Assembly (NCBI RefSeq): GCF_025717045.1
Contig: NZ_JAOVZN010000006.1
Span: 1,215,540-1,279,539, forward strand
Origin: Flavobacterium sp. SH_e
GTDB taxonomy: Bacteria; Bacteroidota; Bacteroidia; Flavobacteriales; Flavobacteriaceae
Length of the DNA: 64,000 nt
Direction: 5' to 3'
Part shown: in pieces, positions 1 through 8,302 of the stretch
Numbering within the stretch: position 1 is the first letter of the stretch
Layout of the letters: every line of letters begins with the position of its first letter
The notes under the pieces: model-generated
Database searches by the model: none
Told to the model about the DNA's origin: nothing
The model's input: only the letters and a program-made list of their open reading frames with translations
Position numbers and translations under genes: made by a program

Positions 1-333
1 ACATACAACGCAGGTCAGTTAAAAGAGATCGGGTATTACGCAGAAGACGCTATAACCTTTTATCAAAATAGACCGCCAATTACTGATAAAGATGCTAGAT
101 ATAAATTTTTAGAATCAGATTTAGCCAATAATACCAATGTGATTTCATTTGAAACCAAAGAAGTTTTTGTTTCTAATGATGGAAAAATGGTTGTAGAAGT
201 TGGTTATTACAAAGTAACCGATTCAACAAACACTCCAATAAATACAGGAAATTATATGAGCCTTTTCGAAAAAAGAGATGGCAAATATGTGTGCTTGAGA
301 GATATGAGTGCTTCTGATGGATTGACAGAATAA
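1..333 (+). CDS. C-terminal part of a SnoaL/DUF4440-like protein
   Basis: The frame is open from base 1 to the TAA at 331-333, so this is the 3' part of a gene that starts outside the window; the first in-window ATG (139) is internal. The visible 110 residues (TYNAGQLKEIGYYAED..., then a run of alternating beta-like segments such as VVEVGYYKV and GNYMSLFEKRDGKYVC) fit the NTF2-like DUF4440/SnoaL fold, in which a Tyr/Asp-rich helix is followed by a curved sheet. No catalytic role can be assigned from this fragment. The family call is a judgement from pattern only. Confidence 0.55.
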   Translation, partial: TYNAGQLKEIGYYAEDAITFYQNRPPITDKDARYKFLESDLANNTNVISFETKEVFVSNDGKMVVEVGYYKVTDSTNTPINTGNYMSLFEKRDGKYVCLRDMSASDGLTE

Positions 334-393
334 AACAGCATCCAATTTTAGCTATGACTTTAGCAAATAATTAAAACGAAAAAATTAAAAATT

Positions 394-873
394 ATGAAAA
401 ATATATTATTTATACTCCTGATGGTTTTGGGGTTGAATGCTTCTGCACAGAGTTCTACAGATGAAATCAAATTGATCCAAGACCTTTATGGAAAATCTAA
501 ATCAGATGTTGTTAAAGAATACTTGGGTTTATCTGAGACACAATCTGCAGCATTTCAGCCAATTTATGACAGTTACGAATCACAACGCAAATCTTTAAGC
601 CAGCAAAAGATTAAGATTCTAGAAGATTATGCTCAGAATTATTCGAATCTTAGCGATGCTAAGGCTACAGAATTGACAAACGCAAATTTAAAATACAATC
701 AGGATTCAGAAAAATTACTTGCCAAAACACATTCTAAATTGGTGAAAGCAATTGGCGGAATCAATGCTGCCAAATTTGTACAGTTAGAATTGTACTTGCA
801 AGTAACTATTCGATCTGAAATTCAGAACGCTATTCCTTTTATTGGTGAATTGGATCAAGCCAAAAAACATTAG
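394..873 (+). CDS. Secreted helical protein of unknown function
   Basis: A 159-residue protein with a clear signal peptide (hydrophobic FILLMVLGLNASAQ, cleavage after AQ). The mature part is almost entirely predicted helix, with Gln/Lys/Ser-rich stretches (residues ~45-110: SETQSAAFQPIYDSYESQRK). That layout resembles the periplasmic Spy/CpxP-like helical proteins seen in many flavobacteria, but no LTxxQ motif is visible, so this is only a resemblance. It lies 60 bp after the preceding gene and 76 bp before the next on the same strand. Exported and unknown is the safe description. Confidence 0.7.
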   Translation: MKNILFILLMVLGLNASAQSSTDEIKLIQDLYGKSKSDVVKEYLGLSETQSAAFQPIYDSYESQRKSLSQQKIKILEDYAQNYSNLSDAKATELTNANLKYNQDSEKLLAKTHSKLVKAIGGINAAKFVQLELYLQVTIRSEIQNAIPFIGELDQAKKH

Positions 874-949
874 ACGATTTCTGGGTAAGGAGTAGAAAGT
901 ATAGAAAGAAGCTTTTCTACTCATCTTATTAATATTTTATACTCTTACT

Positions 950-1993
950 ATGATAAAGAAATTTACAAAATATTTGACTATAACAATGATCTTATTTACT
1001 CAGTTTATTTTTTGCCAGTCTGAAAATGATGTTAAAGAGCTTGGACTTCCTGGAGATAATCTGGATTTGTATGCTGTAATGACGCTTTTTCAGAAATCAA
1101 AAACTATTGAGGAATTTGAGAAAAACCTGAATCTGGAGAAAACAGGAATTAACAATCTGGATTTGAATCTTGACAAAAAAGTAGACTTCATAAAAGTAAA
1201 TACCAAGAAAAATGGCAACTCATTTACTTTTGTTCTTCAAGTTGCTGTAAGCAAAACAGAGAATCAGGACGTTGCAGTTATTTTGGTCGATAAAGACAAA
1301 AACGGAAAAGTAAAAATGCAAATTGTGGGCGATGAACTCCTTTATGGTAAAGATTATGTGATTGAACCCATATCAAAATCAGAACCTGCAAAAACAGCAA
1401 ATCCTGCTTATACAGGAAACGATCCTGTAACTACAACACCAGCTGTAACAGCAGTGGTGGTAGAAACTGTACCAATTGTACAGTATGTATATTCGCCAGC
1501 TTATGTGCCATATTATCCACCTTATTATTATGGGTTTTATCCGCCTTATTTCGCCGCTTTTACAGTAATGGCAGTAGGGATTTATCGTCATAACCATTAT
1601 TACCATCATCATGGTTATCATGGCGGACATTATCATGGCGGACATAACAATGTATATATTAATAACAGAAACAGTTTTAATAATTACAATAATAATAGAG
1701 CACGATCGACTACTGTACGAGACAATTCTGCCAATAATAGATATAATACCAATCGCGGCAATTCGCGTCCTTCAGCAGGAACATCCGATCGCGCTAGAAA
1801 TACCAATGCATCAGGTAGAACGCGCCAAAGTGCATCACCAAGTGCTGGAACTTCAAATCTTAATAGAGGAAGTTCTTCAAACTCTAATTTTAATAGAGGA
1901 GGAGGTTCTTCGTCAAGACCAAGTGCAGGACAAATGGGAGGCGGTTCTCGCGGCGGAGGCGGCTTCGGAGGAGGTGGCGGAAGAAGAAGATAA
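950..1993 (+). CDS. Secreted His/Tyr/Gly-rich protein of unknown function
   Basis: 347 residues. A signal peptide (ILFTQFIFCQ) is followed by a folded-looking domain (residues ~30-145) with several Asp/Lys segments (VDKDKNGKVKMQ). Next come a Pro/Tyr-rich stretch (VPYYPPYYYGFYPPY) and one hydrophobic segment, then a His/Gly cluster (YHHHGYHGGHYHGGH), an Asn/Arg/Ser-rich low-complexity tail and a final Gly-rich GGGFGGGGGRRR. The His cluster could bind metal; the Asn/Gly tail looks disordered. Such composite proteins recur in Flavobacteriaceae without a known function. A strong hairpin terminator follows. Confidence 0.7.
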   Translation: MIKKFTKYLTITMILFTQFIFCQSENDVKELGLPGDNLDLYAVMTLFQKSKTIEEFEKNLNLEKTGINNLDLNLDKKVDFIKVNTKKNGNSFTFVLQVAVSKTENQDVAVILVDKDKNGKVKMQIVGDELLYGKDYVIEPISKSEPAKTANPAYTGNDPVTTTPAVTAVVVETVPIVQYVYSPAYVPYYPPYYYGFYPPYFAAFTVMAVGIYRHNHYYHHHGYHGGHYHGGHNNVYINNRNSFNNYNNNRARSTTVRDNSANNRYNTNRGNSRPSAGTSDRARNTNASGRTRQSASPSAGTSNLNRGSSSNSNFNRGGGSSSRPSAGQMGGGSRGGGGFGGGGGRRR

Positions 1994-2022
1994 ACGGCGT
2001 TTTTTATAATGTTTCATCAGAA

Positions 2023-2058
2023 AAAAATGCGTAAGTCCTTTTGGGTTTACGCATTTTT
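2023..2058. terminator. Rho-independent terminator, bidirectional
   Basis: The inverted repeat AAAAATGCGTAA / TTTACGCATTTTT encloses an 11-base loop, with A-runs and T-runs on both sides. It sits between the convergent genes ending at 1993 (+) and 2134 (-) and probably serves both. Confidence 0.85.
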
Positions 2059-2133
2059 GGTTTTTAATATATTATGTTTAAACATTGCGCAGAAATGAAT
2101 TTGAATTGTGTGCTCCAGCGGAGCGACATTAAA

Positions 2134-2553
2134 TTATGCTAAATTTTCTACCACAAAGTCTTTGCAATAGTCTTTTATAAGATCTCTAACGGTTCTAAAT
2201 TGTTCCATTATTTCAGAATCAGTTCCTGTTGCTTTTGCTGGATCAGGAAAGTTATAATGAAATTTAATTGCCTTTGTTGGAAAAAACGGACATCGTTCTT
2301 TTGCATTATCACAAACTGTAATCACAAAGTCAAAATCAATATGCGTATATTCATCAATATTATTTGATGTATGGTTTGAAATGTCAATTCCGTCCTCTTT
2401 CATTATCAAAATAGCTTTTGGATTAACGCCATGAGTTTCTACACCTGCGCTGTAAACCTCAGCTTTATTTCCTGCAAAAAATCTCATATAGCCTTCAGCA
2501 ATCTGGCTTCTGCAGCTATTTCCTGTACAAAGTATTAATATTTTCTTTTTCAT
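2134..2553 (-). CDS. arsC: Arsenate reductase, thioredoxin-coupled ArsC type
   Basis: Reduces As(V) to As(III) in the cytoplasm. The P-loop CTGNSCRS near the N-terminus is the CX5R phosphatase-like site of the low-molecular-weight PTPase fold. A Cys pair spaced as in the thioredoxin-coupled family is present (VCDNAKERC, equivalent to Cys82/Cys89), so electrons should come from thioredoxin. DPA in FPDPAKATG fits the acid-loop region. The start was set at MKKKILILCTG; an in-frame ATG 18 bases upstream is possible but adds residues atypical of the family. Last gene of the arsR-DUF6428-arsC set. No ArsB/ACR3 exporter gene follows. Confidence 0.93.
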   Translation of the reverse strand: MKKKILILCTGNSCRSQIAEGYMRFFAGNKAEVYSAGVETHGVNPKAILIMKEDGIDISNHTSNNIDEYTHIDFDFVITVCDNAKERCPFFPTKAIKFHYNFPDPAKATGTDSEIMEQFRTVRDLIKDYCKDFVVENLA

Positions 2554-2684
2554 AATTAAACAAATAACCAAATGATATTTATGATGCAGAATTTTGGTTC
2601 AAAACCGAAAATAAGCTGCAACAAAATAACAGAGGAGGTTATTATAATTGGTTTTTTGTGTTTAAAGATTAGTTCTTTCATTTT

Positions 2685-3158
2685 TTAGCAGCATCCTGAG
2701 TTTGGCGTGCAGCAAGAAGCAGTATCATTGGTCAATTGAGTAAGACTGATCTTTTGTTTTTCTGCTGGAATACCGCAAGCATCTTGTGCCAAACAGGCTG
2801 TAGTTTTATTTTTTAGAACGAAAGTTTTTCCGTTAAAATCCAAATCATATTTTCCAATTGTAACATTCTGATATTCTACTTCAATTTCTAAATCTTCGAT
2901 GTTTAGCTTATCTTCAGATAATTGAATGATGTGCAATAATTTATTCGGTTTTAAACGATGCTCAAAATCGTTAGCATCCCAAAGCTGAAAGTTAATCGCT
3001 TTTTCATTTCTGATTACTCCGCCGCAATCAATAAAATTTTTGGTTACTACGCCAACTTCTGTTACATGAAAATGTTCTGGCACAAAAGTTCCGTTTTCCA
3101 ATTGAAATTCAACATTCTCTAATGTTGGCAAAATCTGTTTAACTTCTGATAATTTCAT
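2685..3158 (-). CDS. DUF6428 family protein of the ars operon
   Basis: 157 residues matching the DUF6428 proteins that sit between arsR and arsC in Bacteroidota. It has an N-terminal helix (MKLSEVKQILPTLENVEF), a central beta-rich part (EHFHVTEVGVV, FIDCGGVIRNE) and a striking Cys-rich end (TACLAQDACG, then ASCCTPNSGCC). Clustered Cys pairs at the C-terminus suggest As(III) or other soft-metal binding; that role is inference. The gene has its own near-palindromic operator copy 22 bases before the start codon and is separated from arsC by ~130 bases. Confidence 0.8.
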   Translation of the reverse strand: MKLSEVKQILPTLENVEFQLENGTFVPEHFHVTEVGVVTKNFIDCGGVIRNEKAINFQLWDANDFEHRLKPNKLLHIIQLSEDKLNIEDLEIEVEYQNVTIGKYDLDFNGKTFVLKNKTTACLAQDACGIPAEKQKISLTQLTNDTASCCTPNSGCC

Positions 3159-3179
3159 CTTATTTTTATTTATTTGTTA

Positions 3180-3195
3180 ATTGCAATATTGCGAT
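3180..3195. promoter_or_regulatory. Probable ArsR operator, internal copy
   Basis: ATTGCAATATTGCGAT is a near-perfect palindrome centred on AATATT, almost the same as the copy upstream of arsR (3559-3574). It lies between arsR and the DUF6428 gene, next to a minus-strand TTGAC box. This suggests an additional ArsR-controlled promoter inside the operon. Confidence 0.65.
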
Positions 3196-3216
3196 ATATT
3201 TTGTCAAAAAAATGTT

Positions 3217-3543
3217 TTAGCAACATTTTGATTTTGAAATAGTTTGTGTGATGTTTAAAAAGTAGGAGTTTAAAATATCGATTGTTTTTTCATCAATACA
3301 ATAGCAAATAGCGTTTCCAGAAATGTTTCCTTTAATGATTCCCGCATTTTTTAACTCTTTTAGATGCTGAGAAACTGTAGGCTGGGCAAGAGGCAATTCG
3401 TTTACAATATCTCCGCAAATACATTCATTCACTTTTAGTAAATATTCGATTATGGCAATTCTTGCAGGATGTCCTAACGCTTTGGCAATTGTAGCAATTT
3501 GATTTTGTGCGTCTGTAAAATGTTCCGTTTTAGTTGCTCCCAT
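3217..3543 (-). CDS. arsR: ArsR/SmtB family metalloregulator
   Basis: 108-residue winged-helix repressor. The segment ECICGDIVNELPLAQPTVSQ holds a Cys-x-Cys pair in the position of the classical alpha-3 As(III) site, followed by the recognition helix (QPTVSQHLKELKNAGII) and the wing (GNISGNAICYCID). A terminal KCC adds further thiols. It is expected to sit on the operators at 3559-3574 and 3180-3195 and to release them when As(III) or Sb(III) binds. First gene of the ars operon. Confidence 0.92.
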   Translation of the reverse strand: MGATKTEHFTDAQNQIATIAKALGHPARIAIIEYLLKVNECICGDIVNELPLAQPTVSQHLKELKNAGIIKGNISGNAICYCIDEKTIDILNSYFLNITQTISKSKCC

Positions 3544-3558
3544 GTTGATTATATTAAT

Positions 3559-3574
3559 ATTGCAATATTACGAT
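3559..3574. promoter_or_regulatory. Probable ArsR operator and promoter of arsR
   Basis: ATTGCAATATTACGAT lies 16 bases upstream of the arsR start. It differs at one position from the copy at 3180-3195. Read on the minus strand it contains TAATATTG, one mismatch from the Bacteroidota -7 box TAnnTTTG, so bound repressor would cover the promoter. Confidence 0.7.
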
Positions 3575-3620
3575 ATAGTTTTTAAATGATGAAATTTTTA
3601 ATAGATTATTTTAAACTGAA

Positions 3621-3646
3621 AAAGCTCCAGATTTCTCTAGAGCTTT
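3621..3646 (-). terminator. Terminator of the DUF1254 gene pair
   Basis: The stem AAAGCTCCAGA / TCTAGAGCTTT has a 4-base loop, 22 bases after the stop of the minus-strand gene at 3668. It belongs to a recurring terminator type in this window (also 6382, 7722, 15171). Confidence 0.75.
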
Positions 3647-3667
3647 CACCTTAAATAAAATTATATT

Positions 3668-4762
3668 TTATTTAACCTCAACAGCCTCAGGAAATTTCCA
3701 AGTGCCGTTAAGTATTTCTTTATGCGGACGATAAAGTCTAACCCAATAATTCCATCCATCAGTAACCGGAATACAATTTGGCGTTTTTCCGTCACAGCCT
3801 CCAAATTGTATCGTAATCGATCCGTCGGCATCTTTTTTTGCCGTAATATTGTTTAAAGTATACATATTGAGATCGTTTTTCTCAAAATAACCCGTTTTAT
3901 TGTACACACTCACAGACCAAAAACCGTCGACGGGAACATTTTTTATTTTAAGTTTATAAACTGTTTTTCCGTCATTTTTTTTCGGATTTACAGAAAGATA
4001 CAACGCATCTTTTTCAGGATTTCCGCCCCAACCGGTAGCGCTTCCAAGCAAATGGCGGGTTTCATCGACTTTTCCTCTTGGTCCAAACATTCCTTTGGTG
4101 TCAGACAATTTTTTGGAAACTTCAATTAAAGAATCGCGAACTTTCTTCTGACTCGTCTGATCCCAATTTGGAATATCAAATGTTCCTTTTTCTTTCTGGT
4201 CAATTTTAATAGCGTCTTGCAGACCCGTTACAATAGGAAGATCTTTAGGATTATTTGGATCAATAAATGTTCGTATAGCCAACATCAAATAGCGTGTGCC
4301 GACCTTTTCTTTGGTAAAAGTAAAAGTTCCAGGGGCATAATACGTTTCAGAATATTGATCTTCGTCGATTGTCTGCATAGACATAAAACGTTTCCCTGGG
4401 TTAGGAAGCGTTATTGTTACAGGTCCTGCATCGAGATCAAAAACGCCAGACGAATACAAAACATCACGATTGGCACGAATAACAGTCTGTTTGTCAATTG
4501 GCATAAGCGTTCTGTAATGATGCATGTTTCCAACACCGCCCGATTCTTTTACAGAAGTTGAAAAATAAACATCGGTTTCTGCACGATTGAAATTTGCTGC
4601 GGTTACAGCAACGCTATTTTTCTGAGCTGAAGAATCTGTTTTTACAGCAGTAGAATCTTTTAATGTTTCTGAATCGCTGTTTGATTTTTCTTTTTTACAG
4701 GAAGAAATGAGTAACGATATAGTAACTAAAAATATTCCTGATAGCAATTTGTAATTTTTCAT
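3668..4762 (-). CDS. DUF1254/DUF1214 lipoprotein
   Basis: 364 residues. The N-terminus is a lipoprotein signal (LISSCKKEK, lipobox Cys ~22) followed by a Ser/Lys linker. DUF1254 occupies residues ~60-190 (RANRDVLYSSGVFDLDAGP, RYLMLAIRTF). DUF1214 occupies the C-terminal ~110 (DGFWSVSVYNKTGYF, NYWVRLYRPHKEILNGTWKFP). Proteins of this class are exported and of unsettled function; members are linked to envelope or lipid phenotypes. The gene follows a related one (4820-6220) by 57 bases, so the two probably form one transcript. Confidence 0.88.
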   Translation of the reverse strand: MKNYKLLSGIFLVTISLLISSCKKEKSNSDSETLKDSTAVKTDSSAQKNSVAVTAANFNRAETDVYFSTSVKESGGVGNMHHYRTLMPIDKQTVIRANRDVLYSSGVFDLDAGPVTITLPNPGKRFMSMQTIDEDQYSETYYAPGTFTFTKEKVGTRYLMLAIRTFIDPNNPKDLPIVTGLQDAIKIDQKEKGTFDIPNWDQTSQKKVRDSLIEVSKKLSDTKGMFGPRGKVDETRHLLGSATGWGGNPEKDALYLSVNPKKNDGKTVYKLKIKNVPVDGFWSVSVYNKTGYFEKNDLNMYTLNNITAKKDADGSITIQFGGCDGKTPNCIPVTDGWNYWVRLYRPHKEILNGTWKFPEAVEVK

Positions 4763-4819
4763 ACTATTTGAAATTAAAATTAGAAAAATGGTTATGATTT
4801 TATTTCTGATTCACGGAGC

Positions 4820-6220
4820 TTATTTTACAATTTCCGGAAGAGGCATTTTCCAAACATTATTGATAACATCGGGTTGCGGGCCATAAATTCTCATCACAAA
4901 TATGAATTTTTCATCTTTAGGTGTCGGAAGCCAATTGCTTTCTTTGTCTTTTCCAGGAGAGTCTTTTTGTAGATAAATGTTCAAATCTCCATTGGGTTCA
5001 TATTTTAATCCTTTTGTTTTATTGCCAATAGAATATCTGTTAATTGGATTTTGCACAAGAAAACGTTTAGGAAGATTGTACATCGTGATGCTCCAAAAGT
5101 ATTTGGCTTCAGGCAATTGGTCTTTAGTAAATTTCAAAACATACTTATTATTTCCTAAAAGCACCTGATTGTTTTTATCGACGTTGCTTCCAGTATAAAC
5201 GGCTTCTTCTTTGGTGTTTCCGTAAATTCCTGCCGCTGCAGCAATTGCACGGTTGAGGTAGTTATTTTTAAGTTCTGCGCGCGTGCCAAAAAGGCTTCCT
5301 GCATCTTTAACATTATCTATTTTAGATTCCAATTCTTGTTTGGCCTCGGCAATTCCTTTTTCTATCGCTTTTATCGTTTCTGGCGGATATTTCGAACTGT
5401 CAAAAGGTTCTCCAGGTACAATTCCGATTTTAGCAAAACGTTTTCTAAGTTCTTTTTCGCTGCTGTCTTCGCTCGTATATTGTAATAAGGCATTTAGAGC
5501 ACTAATAAATTGAAGCGAACTGTAATCGCTTTCTTTCCAGACAGGCAGAGGAAGATTGTATTTTTTTACTGGAGGAGCAGGTTGTTTTGTATATTCATGA
5601 AGCGGAATTAATTTATACTGCGCCTGAATTTTTTTAAGATTTGGCACATCTGCAGGATCGTGCAATTGTGTACGGCCTACAAGAAAGATCAAATTGGTTT
5701 CAGAATGTAAAACCTTATCAATGCCTTTTGGAGTTTCTCCTTTCCAATCTGGCCCTGCAATGAGATATTTTCCAGCATTATTGCCAGTTGCTCGAGATCC
5801 AATATATTCAAAGTTGAAGGTATAGAGGTCTACAAACTGCATTACATAATATCTACTTTCTTCAATCTTTGGCACTTCAAGAATAACAGGTTCATCTGAA
5901 ACATTAAGCGATGCCATTGAGTACGGAGTGTCATTATTTATAGTTATTACTAAAGTATCTGTTGGAGTTGCGCTTGTAGCTACACTTTTGAATTTGTTAA
6001 ATCCTGAATATTCTTTAGCATCTTTGTTAATTGCACTGGAATAAATGGTTTTGTAATTATAAAATATAGGATACCCATATATCCAAGCTTCTTTTGCAAT
6101 AGCAGTTATTGAATCGGCGGAATTGGCAGTTACGGTTTCTTGTTTATCTGCGGAGTGATCTTTCTTGTAGGCTGTTATGCTTAAAAGCAATATAATTAAC
6201 AGTAGGACTGGATTTTTCAT
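4820..6220 (-). CDS. DUF1254/DUF1214 exported protein with altered lipobox
   Basis: 466 residues. Longer relative of the next gene, with DUF1254 at residues ~45-230 (ITINNDTPYSMASLN, YYVMQFVDLYTFNFEYIG) and DUF1214 near the end (FWSITMYNLPKRFLVQNPI, VMRIYGPQPDVINNVWKMP). The signal sequence MKNPVLLLIILLLSITAYKK looks like a lipoprotein signal in which the lipobox Cys is replaced by Tyr (codon TAC; one G-to-A change from TGC). If so, the protein would not be lipidated and might stay membrane-anchored or be cleaved by signal peptidase I. Likely co-transcribed with the 3668-4762 gene. Confidence 0.88.
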   Translation of the reverse strand: MKNPVLLLIILLLSITAYKKDHSADKQETVTANSADSITAIAKEAWIYGYPIFYNYKTIYSSAINKDAKEYSGFNKFKSVATSATPTDTLVITINNDTPYSMASLNVSDEPVILEVPKIEESRYYVMQFVDLYTFNFEYIGSRATGNNAGKYLIAGPDWKGETPKGIDKVLHSETNLIFLVGRTQLHDPADVPNLKKIQAQYKLIPLHEYTKQPAPPVKKYNLPLPVWKESDYSSLQFISALNALLQYTSEDSSEKELRKRFAKIGIVPGEPFDSSKYPPETIKAIEKGIAEAKQELESKIDNVKDAGSLFGTRAELKNNYLNRAIAAAAGIYGNTKEEAVYTGSNVDKNNQVLLGNNKYVLKFTKDQLPEAKYFWSITMYNLPKRFLVQNPINRYSIGNKTKGLKYEPNGDLNIYLQKDSPGKDKESNWLPTPKDEKFIFVMRIYGPQPDVINNVWKMPLPEIVK

Positions 6221-6318
6221 AATTCAAAATAATAAGATTTAACAAAGAGTTTATTTCTTAATTAGGTCTTCTAAAATTAGATTTTATGAAAGTATTTCGG
6301 ATTTTTTTCAATCGAAAG

Positions 6319-6346
6319 ATGGTTTCAAGTTATAACTTGAAACCAT
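6319..6346 (+). terminator. Perfect hairpin with plus-strand T-run
   Basis: ATGGTTTCAAGTTA pairs exactly with TAACTTGAAACCAT, followed by seven T on the plus strand. It lies between two minus-strand genes; no plus-strand gene precedes it, so it may block antisense transcription or end an unseen small RNA. Confidence 0.6.
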
Positions 6347-6381
6347 TTTTTTGTTTTTATAATTAGCGTAAAGCCATAAAA

Positions 6382-6407
6382 AAAGCTCCAGATTTCTCTG
6401 GAGCTTT
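6382..6407 (-). terminator. Terminator of the ASKHA-like gene
   Basis: The stem AAAGCTCCAGA / TCTGGAGCTTT has loop TTTC. On the minus strand it is followed by a T-run. It lies 24 bases past the stop at 6431. Confidence 0.85.
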
Positions 6408-6430
6408 ATGATATTGAAAAAAATAAATCT

Positions 6431-7525
6431 TTAAAAATTAGTGTTTACTTTTTTAGAACGATCTGCAATGTATGAGATTAACCAAGTTACTTGTCCTTCT
6501 TTTACAAAAAGTATTTTCTTTGTTGCCAAGTTTGGAATGTTTTCCAAACAGCTAACTAATATATTATTAGCCGAGATAAGATTTTGCTGATCGTAAGTGC
6601 TTAAAACTCTTGCAGCTTCTTTATTGATTTTAGCAAGACTGGTAAACTTTCCGAAGTTATTTTTAAGAATTGCATCGTAATTTATAACATCTTCTAGAGT
6701 TAAAGCAATATAGTGTTCTTTAACGTCTTCGTTATAATATAGAGTCGAAAAAGCCCAAACTGCACCTCCCGATAAATATAATTTTTCTTTTTTCTCTAAA
6801 GGCGGATTCGCATCAAATAAGTCTTTAATTTTTTTGCGAAGAACAGGAACAAAGTCAAAAGATTTTTCTTGGTAAGTAGACATATCGTTTGCCTGACTCT
6901 GATTGTGAACTGTTTTCTTTACAGCATCAGTAAGAGTCATTGTACCAAAATCAAGTTCAAGCGGAATAAACTCTAATTTACCGCCTTCCAGTTCGTCAAT
7001 ATAACCTCCTTTAGTCGTTTGAGCACCAATATCAAGCAAGAAAGCGTTAGAAAAATCAACTGGCGGAATTGCACCTTTAACTAGAGTTTTTGGTTCTTCG
7101 TTTGCATTTAATACTTCAAGTTCTTTGTTTGCTAGAAGCATAATTTTGTTTCTTAAAACATCAAGATTACGTGCACCTTCAAAAACAGGAGCAGCAACTA
7201 TAAAGATGTTTTCATCCAGCAATTTATTTTCTGCTTTTATTTTTTGCAATTGGTTGGTAACTATAAGACTAGTTTTAGTGATGTCTTCAGCAGTAAGTTC
7301 ACCATTAGCGGCAATATGATCAGCAAAAGGAATTCTTTCAGTCCAGAAAGAAATAATTTTATAATCTGCTTTTCTGATGTTACTCACATCAATAACAGAA
7401 ACTTTTATGGCTCTACGTCCAATTTCGATTCCTGCGTAGATACTTTTTTGAGAGAATGAATTAACGGAAAAAAATAAAGTTAAAAGGGTAATAATTAAAA
7501 CTTGGGGTTTGTTTTTTTTAAGCAT
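6431..7525 (-). CDS. Exported Ppx/GppA-like ASKHA-fold protein
   Basis: 364 residues starting with a signal peptide (ITLLTLFFSVNSFSQ, cleavage after SQ). The mature part carries ASKHA phosphate-loop signatures: phosphate-1 YAGIEIGRRAIKVSVIDV (residues ~30-47), phosphate-2 LLDIGAQTTKGGYID (~163) and an adenosine-like LYLSGGAVWAF (~250). Together these resemble exopolyphosphatase/GppA proteins. Those are normally cytoplasmic, so a periplasmic version is unusual. The acidic residue usually found in phosphate-1 (DIGT/DxGS type) is here E-I-G. Phosphatase activity on polyphosphate or (p)ppGpp is not demonstrated; the fold call is fairly safe and the substrate unknown. Confidence 0.75.
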   Translation of the reverse strand: MLKKNKPQVLIITLLTLFFSVNSFSQKSIYAGIEIGRRAIKVSVIDVSNIRKADYKIISFWTERIPFADHIAANGELTAEDITKTSLIVTNQLQKIKAENKLLDENIFIVAAPVFEGARNLDVLRNKIMLLANKELEVLNANEEPKTLVKGAIPPVDFSNAFLLDIGAQTTKGGYIDELEGGKLEFIPLELDFGTMTLTDAVKKTVHNQSQANDMSTYQEKSFDFVPVLRKKIKDLFDANPPLEKKEKLYLSGGAVWAFSTLYYNEDVKEHYIALTLEDVINYDAILKNNFGKFTSLAKINKEAARVLSTYDQQNLISANNILVSCLENIPNLATKKILFVKEGQVTWLISYIADRSKKVNTNF

Positions 7526-7721
7526 TGTATTGAATTGCGGTTATTATATAATTGTAAATTAGACTGTACGATAATTATTTGTTCTGGAATAGCGAAGTAA
7601 TAAAGACTACTTTTTTAAAGCGGCAAATTTATGAAAAACATCTGCTAAATGAAAAGTAAGCTATTAAGAAAATATTATTTAATTATAGAGACGCTGTAGA
7701 AGAGGTTTTTAGCAAATAAAA

Positions 7722-7747
7722 AAAGCTTCAGATTTCTCTGAAGCTTT
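7722..7747 (-). terminator. Terminator of tRNA-Glu
   Basis: The stem AAAGCTTCAGA / TCTGAAGCTTT has loop TTTC, 12 bases downstream of the tRNA-Glu 3' end on the minus strand, with a T-run on that strand. Confidence 0.85.
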
Positions 7748-7758
7748 GTGTTTTTAAG

Positions 7759-7830
7759 TAGTCCGTGGGGGAATCGAACCCCCCTTACCAGGATGAAAAC
7801 CTGGCGTCCTAACCGATAGACGAACGGACC
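7759..7830 (-). tRNA. tRNA-Glu (anticodon UUC)
   Basis: Read on the minus strand, the acceptor strand GGTCCGT pairs with ACGGACT (G1-U72 wobble). The anticodon stem CCAGG/CCTGG carries loop TTTTCAT with anticodon TTC. The T arm GGGGG-TTCGATT-CCCCC is intact. Discriminator A at 7759; CCA is not encoded. Upstream on the same strand is TTGCACCCGC, the typical start context of flavobacterial tRNA transcripts. Confidence 0.95.
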
Positions 7831-7872
7831 TGCTTTCTCATTGCGGGTGCAAAACAAGGGAATTAATTTCAT

Positions 7873-8302
7873 AATACCAAATAAAATAAAAACTTTTTCT
7901 TTCGGTTATTTTGAAAAACATCACATTTTGCAAGATTCATTCAAAAATAAAATAACTTAAGTGATTTGTATTTATTTGATTAATAACTGGTTGTTTTGTG
8001 TTTGAATAAAGGCAATGAGAGTTTTTTTGCCAGGATTATTTTTTTTAAAAATATTATTTTTTCTTAATAAGAAAGAATATTCTCTCGACGTGTTGTGTTT
8101 TTTTATTGTTTTTTGAGTGAGAGTATACGAATCAGAACAAATATCATTTATATTAATAAAATTACTATTAAAATAACGAAAGCGTAATGCCGAAACTTCA
8201 AAGCTATTTTTTATCTTCGTCCATTGTTAGAATGTCTCTATTTTCTTCTCTTTATAGAGCCAGGAAGACAATGTCTAAATACTGTTAATACAATCAAACT
8301 AT
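7873..8302. other. Intergenic region without a recognised gene
   Basis: AT-rich spacer between tRNA-Glu and the WG-repeat gene. TATCTTCG at 8212-8219 is one base from the TAnnTTTG promoter box and may serve the downstream gene. No convincing ORF, RNA or repeat is seen. Confidence 0.5.

Noticed and set aside
1379..2009. Long open frames on both strands over the His/Tyr/Gly-rich gene (88 and 132 codons)
   Set aside because: Composition (Ile/Met/His/Cys repeats) is the shadow of the repetitive coding sequence at 950-1993; no start context or homology pattern.
7675..7872. 65-codon minus-strand frame over tRNA-Glu
   Set aside because: It spans the tRNA and its terminator; chance frame.
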